DNA of 64,000 nucleotides from Thiosocius teredinicola (GCF_002009425.1 NZ_CP019936.1:667001-731000), one strand, 5' to 3'; positions 25,151 through 35,484 are shown, counted from the stretch's first letter. Translations and numbers: made by a program. Notes: generated by a model from the sequence alone, not told the origin.

Positions 25151-28100
25151 ATGGACAGATTGAAGCGTGGAATTGTCGCGGCGATGGGCATGGGTTACGC
25201 CCTCGTGTCGTCGAATACTGCCTTTGCGGTAGCGCCCAGCAGCTTGTCCCAGGTTCCCTTGTTCCTGGTTACATCAGCCGAGGCGCAGGTCATGCTCAAC
25301 ATGTCCAACGACCACCAGCTGTTCTACAAGGCCTACGATGACTGGTCGGATGTCGACAGCGACGGCGCGATTGACATCACCTACGACCATTCGATCGACT
25401 ACTACGGCTACTTCGATTCCTACAAGTGCTACTCGTACAGCTCGGGTAGCAGCCGTTTCGAACCGGCGGCCGTTACGAGCGATAAATATTGCGGCTCGGT
25501 ATCCGGTGACTGGAGTGGTAACTTCCTGAACTGGGCCACGATGAGCCGTATCGACACCGTGCGCAAGATCCTGTTCGGTGGCTTGCGTTCGACCGACAGC
25601 GCTGCACTGACCGTGCTCGAGCGCGCCTATCTGCCGGGCGATGCGCACAGCTTTGCAAAGTATTATGCCGGCGGCACCAGTGAGATTCGCAAGCTAACAC
25701 CGTTCAACGTTTCCGAGATCACGTTGTGCAACACGACATATGCAAGAAACGGCGATTCGGAAGATCGCACTGAGCCGCCGTTGATTCGTGTCGCAGACGG
25801 CAACTTCGCGTTGTGGGCGGCCAACGAGCGTCATCAATGTCACTGGGACAATCACAGCGAGTTGCAGTCTGATATCTTCAACTCGCCCAACCCGAATACC
25901 AACAACGGCAACGACCCGGCCACCACCGGTCTGAATGCCGATGCCGATAACCCGGATTGGGCGAATGACCGGCTCGGCAGTGGCGACTACGTAGTACGCG
26001 TCGAGGCATGCCGTACGGGCCTTATCGGTCAAGAAAAGTGTAAGGTCTACCCGGATGGCAACAGCAAGCCTATCGGTCTGCTGCAGGAGTATGGTGACGA
26101 CGGCCAGATCCACTTCGGGTTGATGACCGGTAGTTTTCAGCGCAACAAATCCGGCGGTACCCTGCGCAAGAACATCGGTTCGATGACCGACGAGATCAAC
26201 GTGACCACCAACGGTACGTTCAAGGCGGCGCCGGCGGCAGGCAATATCATCGCGGCACTGAGCTCTTTGCGTGTCAGTGGTTACGATCACGATCCGGGTT
26301 ATTACAACTCGTCCGACAACTGTTCTTGGGGTTTGAGTTCTTTTCCCAACGGTCGGTGCACGAACTGGGGTAACCCGCAGTCGGAGATATTCCTCGAGAG
26401 TCTGCGCTATTTTGCCGGTAGGTCTCCCGACTTCAACGCTAACGACAGCAGCTACATCAACGGGTTGGTGACGGCGAGCTCGTGGAGCGACCCGCTGGGC
26501 GCGGCAAACTACTGTGCGCCACTCAATATCATTCAGTTCAACGCCAGCGTCACGTCGTACGACGGAGATGATCTGGGCGGCGTTTCAGATCTGGCGTCGT
26601 TGTCGTCGCTCGACACCTGGACCGACAAGGTAGGTACCGGTGAGAGCATCGCCGGTGGCAGTTTCTTCCTGGGTGAAGGCACCTCGGTTTCCGACGGTAT
26701 CTGTACGGCTAAGAGCCTGAGCAACCTGTCAGATGCACGGGGCATCTGTCCGGAGGCTCCGCGCCTGGAAGGCGGTTTCGATATTGCCGGCCTTGCCCAC
26801 TATGCGCGCACCACATCGATCCGGACCGATATCTCGGACACCGATGGCAACACTGCAGACATTATGGTTAAGACCTATGGTGTGACCCTGTCGCCTGCCG
26901 TACCGAAGATCGAGGTGCCGGTGCCTGGGGCTACCGGTCAGATCGTCACGATTTTGCCGGCCTGCCGCAACGAATCGATTGGCGGCAACTGCGCAATCGT
27001 TGATTTCAAGGTTGTGCAACCGCATACCGAGACATCGCCCGGCGTCTACGAAGGCAAGTTCTACGTCAACTGGGAAGACAGTGAGCAGGGTGGTGACTAC
27101 GACCAGGATATGGCGGGCGTGTTGAGCTATGTCGCCACGTCATCGACCATTGAAGTGACCACGGCGGCGTTCGCCGATTCGACGCCGAACCTGATGGCAT
27201 TCGGCTACATCATCGGTGGCACCACGCAAGATGGCTTCCATGCCCACTCTGGCATCAATTTCTTCACGGCTTATACCGACCCGACCGGGGTGCTGACCTG
27301 TAGCAACGGCTCGATCGACTGTGAGACTGGCCGACCGGCGACATCGGTCACCTACACGATCGGAACCAGTCCGGCTGACCTGTTGAACGATCCGCTTTGG
27401 TATGCCGCCAAGTGGGGTGGTTTCGAAGAAGACGATCTCACAGTGGCGCAAGGTGGTGAGCGTCCGGTCGGCACGCCGGCACCAAACCAGATCCCGGACG
27501 AATCCTACGAATGGGATAAGGATAACGACGGTATACCCGACAGCTACTTCTATTCAACCAACCCGGCCGAACTCGAGACATCGCTGGCCGCCGTATTCCT
27601 CGACGTCTCGCGCTCGCAGGCATCGGCGTCGTCGACTGCGGCAAACTCGCAGCGTATCTCGACCGACACCACGATTTATCAGGCACGTTTCAGTAGCGCG
27701 AGCTGGACGGGCGAGCTGTTGGCCTACCCGGTTATCCCGTCGACCGGCTTCCTGAGTTCGACGCCATCGTGGGATGCGGGCGACAAGCTCGAAAGCGTGG
27801 CCTGGAATGCGCGAGAGATCATCACCAACAATCCGACATCCGGCGGTGTTCCGTTCGAATGGAGTTCGCTCAGTGCTACGCAGCAGGGATTGCTCAATAC
27901 CAATCCTGACACGTTGGCCAGTGACAGTCTCGGTGAGGATCGTGTCGAGTACCTGCGCGGCAACAATGCGCTTGAAGTGCAGAACAGCGGAACCTTCCGC
28001 GACCGGCTGCGTAAGCTCGGCGACCTGATCAACTCTTCACCGGCGTATGTCGGCGACCCGAGCTTCGGCTACCCAAACTGGGTCGAGCGTTACGAGGATG

Positions 28101-29815
28101 CGAATAGTCCGAGCACGATTACCAACTCCTCTGCCGAGTCTTACGGTGACTTCAAAGCCAGGGTGCAGGCAATGCGCTCGGGCTCGGGGCGTGAGCCGAT
28201 GCTGTACGTCGGTGGTAACGACGGCATGGTGCACGGCTTCGCAGCCGACCCCGACCCGGTTGTCGGCGGCAGCGAGCGAATTGCGTTCGTTCCGAACTCG
28301 GTGATGGCAGACCTCAACGAATTGACGTCGCCGAACTACAACCACCGCTACTATGTCGACGGTACGCCGACGACCGGCGATGTGATGTTCAGCGACAACA
28401 ATTGGCACTCCATTCTGGTGGGTGGTCTGAACGGTGGCGGGCGAGGCATCTACGCACTCGATGTTACCGATCCGTCGAACTTCTCCGAGGGCAATGCAGC
28501 GAACCTGTTCCTCTGGGAGGTCGATCCTTCGGTCGCTGGTTTCGCCGATCTCGGCTACACCTACAGTCGCCCTGCTGTGGTCAAGAACCACAGCGGTGCG
28601 AATGCGTTCAACTACGAGTCCGGCGAAGGCAAATGGATCGTGGCATTCGGTAATGGTTATGCCAGTGCCTCGGGTAAAGCCGTGCTGTACATCGCCGACG
28701 CTCAGACGGGTGCGTACATCGATAGCGTGGTGGTCGATTCAAGCGGCAACAACGGTCTGTCGACGGTTTCGCCTGTCGATGTCGATGGCGATTACAAGAT
28801 CGACGTAATCTATGCCGGCGACCTCAAGGGCAACCTGTGGAAATTCATCCCGGACGGGTCGATCAACGGCTGGAAGGCCGATTTCAACGGTGCGCCGCTG
28901 TTTGCCGCGCCGGCAGACCCTTCCACTACGATCAATCCGACAAATGTGGATCCGCAGTCGATCACGATGCGGATCGAGGTCGGCCGTCATCCGGTCGGTC
29001 TGCCTGGCGTCATGGTGTACTTCGGTACCGGTTCCTACTTCAAGGTGGGTGACAACGTCGGTAACTCGGATACGCAGTCGGTTTACGGTATCTGGGACGT
29101 TTGGGACAAGTGTTACGGCAACACCGGCGGGCGTCTGACGCGTTGCGGCTCCAACTACTCGAAGGTTGTAGGCGCCAGCACTGTCACGCCACCAGTTACA
29201 CCGGCAATCACTCGCGACAATCTGTTGAAGCAGTGCGTTACGGGTACTGACGGCGTCACTTGTCTGTCGAAGCGTACCGCTGCTGGTCAGCCGGACGCCT
29301 CAACCGGGTTGGTGAGCTCCTATGACATTCGTGTGGTTTCGAATAACCAGCTCACTACGTGGGATTGGAGTGCGTCGCGCGGCGACATGGGGTGGTACCT
29401 GGATCTGCCGGACTTCGGCGAGAAGCAGGTTACCCGCCACATTCTTCGTGGAGGCCGCCTGATCTTCGTTTCGATCATTCCGTCCGACCATGCGTGTGAA
29501 GACGGTGGTGAGAGTTGGCTGATGGAACTCGATGCCGCCACCGGTGGACGGTTCGACTACCCGGTGTTCGACCTGAATGGCGATGGCGTGTTCGATTCGC
29601 AAGACAATCTGGGGTCATCGGCAGGTTCTGCGGGTATCCCGGTGTCGGGTAAGAAATCGAAAGAAGGTATTACCCAGCCGCCGAGCATTGTTTCGAGCGA
29701 AGACGGTACGAAAGAGTTCAAGTACGCCAGTGGTTCGAAAGGCGGCGTCGAAGTTACCACCGAATCGCCGAGTGGTGAGACGCGAGGCCGTAAATCTTGG
29801 ATCCGTCTGCAGTAA
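25151..29815 (+). CDS. pilY1: Type IV pilus tip adhesin / assembly factor PilY1
   Basis: A 1554-aa exported protein (signal peptide to about residue 27, ...NTAFA). The N-terminal half carries the PilY1 region common to environmental proteobacteria (MLNMSNDHQLFYKAYDDWSD; GNFLNWATMSRIDTVRKILFGG), and the C-terminal half is the Neisseria PilC/PilY1 beta-propeller (LYVGGNDGMVHGFAAD, GGRGIYALDVTDP, VVAFGNGY-like, DVDGDYKIDVIYAGDLKGNLWKF). Candidate Ca loops: DKDNDGIPD, DVDGDYKID, DLNGDGVFD. PilY1 controls retraction, adhesion and surface sensing. Start 25151 follows GAGG at a good distance; a start 8 codons earlier lacks one. Confidence 0.92.
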   Translation: MDRLKRGIVAAMGMGYALVSSNTAFAVAPSSLSQVPLFLVTSAEAQVMLNMSNDHQLFYKAYDDWSDVDSDGAIDITYDHSIDYYGYFDSYKCYSYSSGSSRFEPAAVTSDKYCGSVSGDWSGNFLNWATMSRIDTVRKILFGGLRSTDSAALTVLERAYLPGDAHSFAKYYAGGTSEIRKLTPFNVSEITLCNTTYARNGDSEDRTEPPLIRVADGNFALWAANERHQCHWDNHSELQSDIFNSPNPNTNNGNDPATTGLNADADNPDWANDRLGSGDYVVRVEACRTGLIGQEKCKVYPDGNSKPIGLLQEYGDDGQIHFGLMTGSFQRNKSGGTLRKNIGSMTDEINVTTNGTFKAAPAAGNIIAALSSLRVSGYDHDPGYYNSSDNCSWGLSSFPNGRCTNWGNPQSEIFLESLRYFAGRSPDFNANDSSYINGLVTASSWSDPLGAANYCAPLNIIQFNASVTSYDGDDLGGVSDLASLSSLDTWTDKVGTGESIAGGSFFLGEGTSVSDGICTAKSLSNLSDARGICPEAPRLEGGFDIAGLAHYARTTSIRTDISDTDGNTADIMVKTYGVTLSPAVPKIEVPVPGATGQIVTILPACRNESIGGNCAIVDFKVVQPHTETSPGVYEGKFYVNWEDSEQGGDYDQDMAGVLSYVATSSTIEVTTAAFADSTPNLMAFGYIIGGTTQDGFHAHSGINFFTAYTDPTGVLTCSNGSIDCETGRPATSVTYTIGTSPADLLNDPLWYAAKWGGFEEDDLTVAQGGERPVGTPAPNQIPDESYEWDKDNDGIPDSYFYSTNPAELETSLAAVFLDVSRSQASASSTAANSQRISTDTTIYQARFSSASWTGELLAYPVIPSTGFLSSTPSWDAGDKLESVAWNAREIITNNPTSGGVPFEWSSLSATQQGLLNTNPDTLASDSLGEDRVEYLRGNNALEVQNSGTFRDRLRKLGDLINSSPAYVGDPSFGYPNWVERYEDANSPSTITNSSAESYGDFKARVQAMRSGSGREPMLYVGGNDGMVHGFAADPDPVVGGSERIAFVPNSVMADLNELTSPNYNHRYYVDGTPTTGDVMFSDNNWHSILVGGLNGGGRGIYALDVTDPSNFSEGNAANLFLWEVDPSVAGFADLGYTYSRPAVVKNHSGANAFNYESGEGKWIVAFGNGYASASGKAVLYIADAQTGAYIDSVVVDSSGNNGLSTVSPVDVDGDYKIDVIYAGDLKGNLWKFIPDGSINGWKADFNGAPLFAAPADPSTTINPTNVDPQSITMRIEVGRHPVGLPGVMVYFGTGSYFKVGDNVGNSDTQSVYGIWDVWDKCYGNTGGRLTRCGSNYSKVVGASTVTPPVTPAITRDNLLKQCVTGTDGVTCLSKRTAAGQPDASTGLVSSYDIRVVSNNQLTTWDWSASRGDMGWYLDLPDFGEKQVTRHILRGGRLIFVSIIPSDHACEDGGESWLMELDAATGGRFDYPVFDLNGDGVFDSQDNLGSSAGSAGIPVSGKKSKEGITQPPSIVSSEDGTKEFKYASGSKGGVEVTTESPSGETRGRKSWIRLQ

Positions 29816-29827
29816 AGGAGCTGCGAG

Positions 29828-30244
29828 ATGATGAAACAGAAAGGTTTGACGCTGGTGGAGCTCATGGTAGTGGTGGCCGTTATGGCCATCATTGCCGCGA
29901 TTGCCTACCCGCTGTATACCAACCAGACGCAAAAGACGCGTCGCGCAGACGCCAAGGTGGCGTTGGAATCGGTCGCCATGGCCCAGGAGCGCTTTTACTC
30001 CATCAACGGCCAGTACACGGGCAACCTAGCATCGCTACAAGTGTCGAGCGAGCTCAGGAACAACAGTAAGTCTGATCAGGGTTACTACGATGTTTCGATC
30101 GGCGGATTGGGTGCGGATAACCAAGCGTTTACGGTCACTGCGGTTGCCGATAGCGGCGCGGCGCAGGCAAACGACTCGGATTGCCCGCAGTTTACGTTGA
30201 ACCATCAGGGTGTTAAGGACGCTACCAACACGAAGTGCTGGTAG
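29828..30244 (+). CDS. pilE: Minor type IV pilin PilE
   Basis: A 138-aa prepilin with leader MMKQKG, then LTLVELMVVVAVMAIIAAIAYPLYTNQTQKTRRADAK, the PilE signature, and a short head with DCPQFTLNHQG...NTKCW near the C-terminus, a disulfide-bounded D-region. AGGAG at 29816-29820 sits seven bases before ATG 29828. Last gene of the minor pilin operon. The following 17 bases separate it from convergent ispH, the same order as in Pseudomonas. Confidence 0.93.
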   Translation: MMKQKGLTLVELMVVVAVMAIIAAIAYPLYTNQTQKTRRADAKVALESVAMAQERFYSINGQYTGNLASLQVSSELRNNSKSDQGYYDVSIGGLGADNQAFTVTAVADSGAAQANDSDCPQFTLNHQGVKDATNTKCW

Positions 30245-30261
30245 CAGATAGAGCCTTATCG

Positions 30262-31227
30262 TCAGCTTGCTGATGGGCCATCGCCCATCGCGACGACCAG
30301 ATTCTTAGGCAAGGCAAAGACGACGGTCTCGGGTTGACCGTCGTCTTCCGTTACGGATTCCGCACCCCACGCCTGCAGCTGGCTGATCACGCTTTCAACC
30401 AGGATCTCGGGCGCTGAGGCACCGGCGGTCACACCGATATTCTCCACATCCTTGAGCCAGGCGTGCTTGATATCTTCCGGGCCGTCGATCAGGAAGGCCT
30501 TGCGCCCCTGTTTCTCGGCAATCTCCTTCAAGCGGTTCGAATTCGAGCTGTTGGGTGAGCCGACGACCAGCACCAGATCGCAGCGGGCTGCCAGGCGGGT
30601 TACGGCGTCCTGACGGTTCTGGGTGGCGTAGCAGATATCGTCTTTCTTCGGGCCCTGGATGCTCGGGAAGCGCTTCTGCAAGGCTGCGATGACCAGCGCG
30701 GTATCCTGGATCGACAGCGTCGTCTGGGTGACGAAAGCCAGTTGCTCCGGGTTCTTGATTGACAGCTTCTCAACGTCGGCCGGCGTCTCCACCAGGTAGA
30801 TGCCGGCCTCGCTGCGCGGGCAGCGGTATTGCCCCATGGTCCCTTCGACCTCGGGGTGCCCCTTGTGGCCGATCAGTACCACCTCGTGGCCATGGCGGCA
30901 ATGCCGGGCGACCTCGAGGTGGACCTTGGTGACCAGCGGGCAGGTCGCATCGAATATCTTCAGATCGCGGCGTTCGGCTTCGTCACGCACCGCTTTGGAG
31001 ACGCCGTGCGCACTGAAGATCACGGTGCCGCCATCGGGAATCTCGTTGAGCTCGTCGACGAACACGGCGCCGCGTTCGCGCAGACTTTCTACGACGAAAC
31101 GGTTGTGTACCACTTCATGGCGCACATAGATGGGTGCGCCGAAGGCATCGAGCGCGCGCTCGACGATCTCGATCGCACGGTCGACACCGGCACAAAAGCC
31201 GCGGGGGTTGGCGAGCAGGATATTCAT
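30262..31227 (-). CDS. ispH: 4-hydroxy-3-methylbut-2-enyl diphosphate reductase
   Basis: Final enzyme of the MEP isoprenoid pathway, a [4Fe-4S] reductase producing IPP and DMAPP. The 321-aa length is typical. The three cluster cysteines are visible in [11 protein letters not shown] (Cys12), [12 protein letters not shown] and a third conserved Cys in [15 protein letters not shown]. The substrate-binding [11 protein letters not shown] and GASAPE are also present. It follows slpA on the minus strand by 59 bases, so probably one operon with slpA and the dehydrogenase-like gene. Confidence 0.96.
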   Translation of the reverse strand: MNILLANPRGFCAGVDRAIEIVERALDAFGAPIYVRHEVVHNRFVVESLRERGAVFVDELNEIPDGGTVIFSAHGVSKAVRDEAERRDLKIFDATCPLVTKVHLEVARHCRHGHEVVLIGHKGHPEVEGTMGQYRCPRSEAGIYLVETPADVEKLSIKNPEQLAFVTQTTLSIQDTALVIAALQKRFPSIQGPKKDDICYATQNRQDAVTRLAARCDLVLVVGSPNSSNSNRLKEIAEKQGRKAFLIDGPEDIKHAWLKDVENIGVTAGASAPEILVESVISQLQAWGAESVTEDDGQPETVVFALPKNLVVAMGDGPSAS

Positions 31228-31286
31228 GGGCGGATTGTCCCGGCCGCTGGGCGCTATTTCAAGCCGCCCGCCGGCGCGGGAATCGG

Positions 31287-31751
31287 CTAGTGCCCGCTGG
31301 CGTCACCCTGCGGCGGCGATACGTCGAGGATCTGGACCTTGAAGGTGATCTCGTGGCCCGCCAGGGGGTGATTGAAATCGACCTCGACATGCCCTTCGTC
31401 GAGACTGAGAACCTGTCCGGCGGCCTCGTCGCCGTTGGGCATCGCAAAGGCGATGATCTGGCCTTTTTCCGGCACGAAGTCGCTACCGAACTCGGTCCGT
31501 GGCATCTGCTGGATCAGGTTGCGGTCGCGCAGACCGTAGGCCTGTTCCGGTAACAGGTTGAGCGTCTGCTCATCACCGGCCTTGAGGCCGTAGAGCGCCA
31601 GTTCCAACCCCGGTTGCAGGGTGCCGTCGCCCATGATGACTTCCAACGGTTCTTCATCGAACGTGGAGATGGCTACCGTGCCGTCTTCGAGCGCGATCGA
31701 GAGGTGTAAGGTGACGCCGCAGTTGGGCAGGATTTCCTGTGGATCGCTCAC
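31287..31751 (-). CDS. fkpB: FKBP-type PPIase SlpA/FkpB
   Basis: A 154-aa SlyD/FkpB-class isomerase with the insert-in-flap layout: [54 protein letters not shown], then [21 protein letters not shown] (insert domain) and [28 protein letters not shown] 31751 overlaps the preceding gene's TGA (GTGA). In Pseudomonas the same gene lies next to ispH. It lacks the His-rich tail of SlyD, so a nickel role is unlikely. Confidence 0.92.
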   Translation of the reverse strand: MSDPQEILPNCGVTLHLSIALEDGTVAISTFDEEPLEVIMGDGTLQPGLELALYGLKAGDEQTLNLLPEQAYGLRDRNLIQQMPRTEFGSDFVPEKGQIIAFAMPNGDEAAGQVLSLDEGHVEVDFNHPLAGHEITFKVQILDVSPPQGDASGH

Positions 31752-32533
31752 GCCGGCACCGCCTGTTGCTCCTGTGCGATCGATTCGAGGGTCGGGAGTT
31801 CGACGCCCAAACGCTTGCCGTTTTCCAACGCGCGCGCCAAACGTGCCGGCGCACTGCGCCCCATGCACTTGTGGTCCGGATCGCCCTCGAAAGCCGCTAC
31901 CATGGCGGCAATCAGTTCATCGTTGTTGAACCGCGATCCGGTCATCGCTTCCTGCAAGGCGATAACATCTTTGGCTACCGCACGTGCGGTTTCTTGCTGG
32001 TCCGCCCATAGCTGGCCCACCGTACCGCCGGTGCGCAGGCCGGCGATATTGCTGGTCAGGATGTAGAGGTTCTTGACGACAAGCTCGAACAGCATATCGC
32101 GTGGCTTGTCGACCAGCTTGACCGGGATATCCAGTGTGGCCAACGCCTTTGCCAGCAACGAAGCGCGAGGTCCGAATGCCGGCGACGGGATGATGACTTT
32201 CGAATCCTGGCCCATCTTCTTTTCGAACCACACCGAAATGACCGTGACGTTTTTGATGTCGGCGTAGTCATTGGGAAGCAACTCGTTCTGCAATAGTACA
32301 AGGCGCTTGCGCCACGGCTTCGGTATCTTCTTCAACATCGGCTGCAGGGCCGCTTCGCCCACCGCGACCAGCACCAACTTGGGTTTCGGCAATTGTTCGG
32401 CCAAGGCTTTCATGTCGCTACCACGATTAACCGGATACACCGGATAACCGAGGCGCAACAGGCCGCGCGCAAACACACTGCCCATCTCGCCAACGCCAAT
32501 GACTACAACCGGTTTCTCAGCCACCTTGCGCAA
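31748..32533 (-). CDS. NAD(P)-binding ketopantoate-reductase-like protein
   Basis: A 261-aa protein with a Rossmann start (PVVVIGVGEMGSVFARGLLRLGYPVYPVNRG, the GxGxxG motif), a central PAFGPRASLLAKALATLDIPVKLVD, and a C-terminal helical domain with FELVVKNLYILTSN and DHKCMGRSAPARLARALENGKRLGVELP, resembling ApbA/PanE-type reductases but with an unusual N-terminal half. Actual substrate unknown. Coupled to fkpB by GTGA. It lies 82 bases from the adenosyltransferase gene, so it may or may not belong to the btuB operon. Confidence 0.7.
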   Translation of the reverse strand: MRKVAEKPVVVIGVGEMGSVFARGLLRLGYPVYPVNRGSDMKALAEQLPKPKLVLVAVGEAALQPMLKKIPKPWRKRLVLLQNELLPNDYADIKNVTVISVWFEKKMGQDSKVIIPSPAFGPRASLLAKALATLDIPVKLVDKPRDMLFELVVKNLYILTSNIAGLRTGGTVGQLWADQQETARAVAKDVIALQEAMTGSRFNNDELIAAMVAAFEGDPDHKCMGRSAPARLARALENGKRLGVELPTLESIAQEQQAVPA

Positions 32534-32615
32534 TCCTTCCCACTATCGAGTGTATTGACGGCAAGGTTGCGCTTCACCCGTGCGAAATTCAAGTTGTGCT
32601 GCCGCGTCGAGGGCG

Positions 32616-33164
32616 TCAGCGCAGGTCTTTGTTCCACAACACCTCGCTGTTGCCATCCAGGCGCGCCAGTACCCTGGCCATGACGAACAACAGGTCGGAC
32701 AGACGGTTGAGATAGTGCAGGCTGGCTGCGTTGAGCGGTGTGTGTTGATGCAGCGATAACAGGCAACGCTCGGCACGACGACAGACGGTGCGGCAGACAT
32801 GGCACGCTGCGGCCGGCGGATTGCCGCCCGGCAGGATGAAATCGCGCAGCGCCGGCAGATCGGCATTCAGCCGGTCGAGTGCGGTTTCCAATGCCGCGAC
32901 ATGTTGCGCATCGATCGCTTGACTGCCTGGAACCGCGAGTTCTCCGCCGATATCGAACAAGCGGTGTTGGACCCGCTCGAGCAGCGCGTCGATATCGTCG
33001 GGTAGCGACTGTGCGCGCATCACGCCCACCGCCGCATTGAGTTCATCGACCGTGCCGATGGCCTCGATGCGCGCATCGGTCTTGGCTATACGGGTGCCGT
33101 CGGCGAGGCCGGTTGTGCCATCGTCACCGGTGCGTGTGTAGATCCGCGTCAGGCGGTCGCCCAT
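32616..33164 (-). CDS. pduO: Cob(I)alamin adenosyltransferase, PduO/MMAB type
   Basis: A 182-aa trimeric-type ATP:cob(I)alamin adenosyltransferase that converts reduced cobalamin to adenosylcobalamin. Motifs: the ATP-binding N-terminus TRIYTRTGDDGTTGLADGTRIAKTD, IGTVDELNAAVGV, LFDIGGELAVPG, LPGGNPPAAACHVCRTVCRRAER, and LHYLNRLSDLLFVMAR. GAGG is seven bases before ATG 33164; an ATG two codons earlier overlaps the btuB stop but is too close to that site. Next to the receptor gene under a cobalamin riboswitch, so it probably adenosylates imported cobinamide or cobalamin. Confidence 0.93.
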   Translation of the reverse strand: MGDRLTRIYTRTGDDGTTGLADGTRIAKTDARIEAIGTVDELNAAVGVMRAQSLPDDIDALLERVQHRLFDIGGELAVPGSQAIDAQHVAALETALDRLNADLPALRDFILPGGNPPAAACHVCRTVCRRAERCLLSLHQHTPLNAASLHYLNRLSDLLFVMARVLARLDGNSEVLWNKDLR

Positions 33165-33166
33165 GA

Positions 33167-35077
33167 TCATCCCTCGAACTGGTAGCTGACACCGAACCAG
33201 AAGTTCCGCTCCGGTGCCGGGTTGTAGCCGTCACCGGCGAAAGCGCTGGCTCCCGTCTCGCTGTAGCGCTCGTTGAACAGGTTATTGACCTTTGCCGAAA
33301 AGCGCCAGTCGCCGAAGGTCCGGTGGACGACCAGGTGCGTGACCGTGTATTCCTCAAGCGGTTCGGCTGTGTTGGTGAAGTCCGACCCGAGGAACTGGTC
33401 GTCGACATATTCAACATCGAGTCGCGCCAGCCAGTCGGCGGTAGGTCGATACTCGATAAAGGCGTTGGCCTTGTTCTTGGGCACCAATGGCACCTCTAAA
33501 CCCTTGTGGGCGCCGCTGGTGATCTCGCTGTCCAGGTACTCATAGCCGCCGCCGACGGTGACGAGCCGGTTGATTGCCACATCACCCGAAACAACGAAGC
33601 CGTAGCGCCGGCTGCGCGGCAGATTGACATTGGTAAAGGTGACCGCGTCGAAACTGATTTCGTCTTTCAGGCGCAACTTGTACGCGCGCAGCGACAGGTT
33701 GAAATCGGCACTGTTGTAAGCCACGCCGGTCTCGAGCGAGACGCCGCGCTGGTTCTTGAGGCCCACCGGCTGACCGAAGGGAACATTGGTGTGTTCGTCG
33801 ACTTTGGCGAAACGGTAGTTCTGATCGGCGCGCAGGAAGGCGCGCCATTGTGAGGTCGGGCGGTAGGTGAGCCCGATCGAGCCGACAGTCACCGAGTCGT
33901 CCAATTCCACGGCAACGCCGCCGTTGTCGATGTCGTTCTCGACCCGGGCGTGGCGCGCCCCGGTCGTCAGGGTGATGGTCTGCGAAACCGGCGTGCTGAC
34001 CTGGCCGTACCATGAAGCGATCTGCTGGTCGTTGCCCTGTGGGCCGAATGCGGTCAGCAGGTCGTACTCGCTGTCCAGGTAGTCGACGCCGAGTGTGATC
34101 AACGTGTCGTCGAACCGACCGATCACGCGTGGGGTGAGTTCGAACACGTCGCGGTCCTGGGTCGACTCGGTGCCGGGAAAGCCGCGAAAGCTCTGCACGA
34201 AGTCGCGGTGGTCGTCACGCCGGGCAAGTTCCGCTTCCAGTCGCCAGTGCTCGCTGAACTGCTGCTGCGTTCCCAGTCGCAGCACCTTGCTGTCGGTGTC
34301 CAGGTAGTCGTCGGGAAAAATCGCCTGGCGACGGTCGGCCTCGAGTTCGGACTCGAGCAGGGCGCCGGGTGTCTCGACATAGTCGTTCAACTGTTGGGCT
34401 TCGACATAGCTGTAGCCGGCGTGGTGCGCTACTTCCAACCGCGCATCGATACGTTCGACGCGGCTGGCATTGTGGTCGCGGTAGTTGTCGCTGTCGCGGC
34501 GCAGTACCTGGGCGCTCAGTCCGACCCGGTCGCTGAGCGGCTGATTGAAGCCGGTATCGATCTCCCAGGCGTCATAGCTGCCGGCCCCGACCGTCACGTG
34601 ACCACTGCGTGATCCAGGTCGCTTGGTGATGATATTAATCAGGCCGCCGACCGCCTGGTTGCCGTACAGCACGCCGGCGCTGCCCTCGATGACCTCGATC
34701 CGCTGCACATTGTTGAGCGGGATGCTGTTGAGATACAGGGTGGCGCCATCGGTCGCCGGGTTGATCTTGCGCCCGTTGACCAGCACGGCGACGTTGGACT
34801 GGGCGGTGCTGCCGAAACCGCGCATGTCGATCTTGGCGCTGCCACCGTCGCCGATCGAGTCGGCGACATGAATGCCGGGGATGCGGTGCAGCACCTCGGC
34901 AACATTGCGTGCGCCGCTCTCCTCGATCTGTTGGTCATCGATAATCGTGGTCGCGGCCGGAATATCCAGCCCGGTCTCGGCGGTGCGCCCACCGCTGATC
35001 ACGATGGTTGGCAGGGTGGTCTCGGCAGTGGCCTGCGAGCTCAACATACAGGCAGTGAAAATAGTGCGGTACAGCAT
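33167..35077 (-). CDS. btuB: TonB-dependent receptor, BtuB-like (vitamin B12)
   Basis: A 636-aa outer-membrane receptor: signal peptide MLYRTIFTACMLSSQATA, a TonB box-like TLPTIVISGG, plug domain (AATTIIDDQQIEESGARNVAEVLHRIPG; NVQRIEVIEGSAGVLYGNQAVGGLINIITKRP), and a 22-strand barrel ending in ...FWFGVSYQFEG with terminal aromatic. The cobalamin riboswitch in its leader makes B12 or a corrinoid the likely ligand. GGGAG lies four bases before ATG 35077. Its stop is followed closely by pduO. Confidence 0.9.
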   Translation of the reverse strand: MLYRTIFTACMLSSQATAETTLPTIVISGGRTAETGLDIPAATTIIDDQQIEESGARNVAEVLHRIPGIHVADSIGDGGSAKIDMRGFGSTAQSNVAVLVNGRKINPATDGATLYLNSIPLNNVQRIEVIEGSAGVLYGNQAVGGLINIITKRPGSRSGHVTVGAGSYDAWEIDTGFNQPLSDRVGLSAQVLRRDSDNYRDHNASRVERIDARLEVAHHAGYSYVEAQQLNDYVETPGALLESELEADRRQAIFPDDYLDTDSKVLRLGTQQQFSEHWRLEAELARRDDHRDFVQSFRGFPGTESTQDRDVFELTPRVIGRFDDTLITLGVDYLDSEYDLLTAFGPQGNDQQIASWYGQVSTPVSQTITLTTGARHARVENDIDNGGVAVELDDSVTVGSIGLTYRPTSQWRAFLRADQNYRFAKVDEHTNVPFGQPVGLKNQRGVSLETGVAYNSADFNLSLRAYKLRLKDEISFDAVTFTNVNLPRSRRYGFVVSGDVAINRLVTVGGGYEYLDSEITSGAHKGLEVPLVPKNKANAFIEYRPTADWLARLDVEYVDDQFLGSDFTNTAEPLEEYTVTHLVVHRTFGDWRFSAKVNNLFNERYSETGASAFAGDGYNPAPERNFWFGVSYQFEG

Positions 35078-35217
35078 GGTTCTCCCGGGGCAGCGCCCAC
35101 CGCGCTGCAGATTTTGGGCGGCTGGGAGATCAGAGGCAGGATTGTCCGCTGGACCGGCGACGGATATCGGAGCGACTGCCATATAGCCGCCCGCCGCGGT
35201 TTCATGGTTTAGCGCTT

Positions 35218-35412
35218 GGGGCCGGTATCCGGACTGACGGGTTGGCCTATGGCCGATCGCTGCGCCTTCCCACGTCTGTGACGCAGTGGCTGAGAAGCAG
35301 TCTTCGTTACCCGATCACCGTTGCGGGGGCAGTGCCGGCATTGCTGCTGAGCAGCTCACCGGCTTCCCGTTTAACCCTGATCGGCGGAAGTTCGACGTCC
35401 AGGGCACCTCAG
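35218..35412 (-). promoter_or_regulatory. Cobalamin riboswitch upstream of btuB-pduO
   Basis: Minus-strand RNA of about 195 nt shows the conserved blocks in order: GAGGTGCCC with GGGTTAAACGGGAAGCCGGTG, then the core CCGGCACTGCCCCCGCAACGG followed by TGATCGGG, a middle hairpin region, CACTGCG...GTGGGAAGG, and the closing block AGTCCGGATACCGGCC, the classical B12-box form. It ends about 140 bases before the btuB ATG, leaving room for an expression platform. Adenosylcobalamin binding would be expected to lower expression of receptor and adenosyltransferase. Confidence 0.93.
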
Positions 35413-35484
35413 GCGAGTGCCGGACTGTAAGGCGAGGCAGGAGGGGGGTCAAGCCGCGTTCTGTCCATGCCGCGGCGGTGGTGT

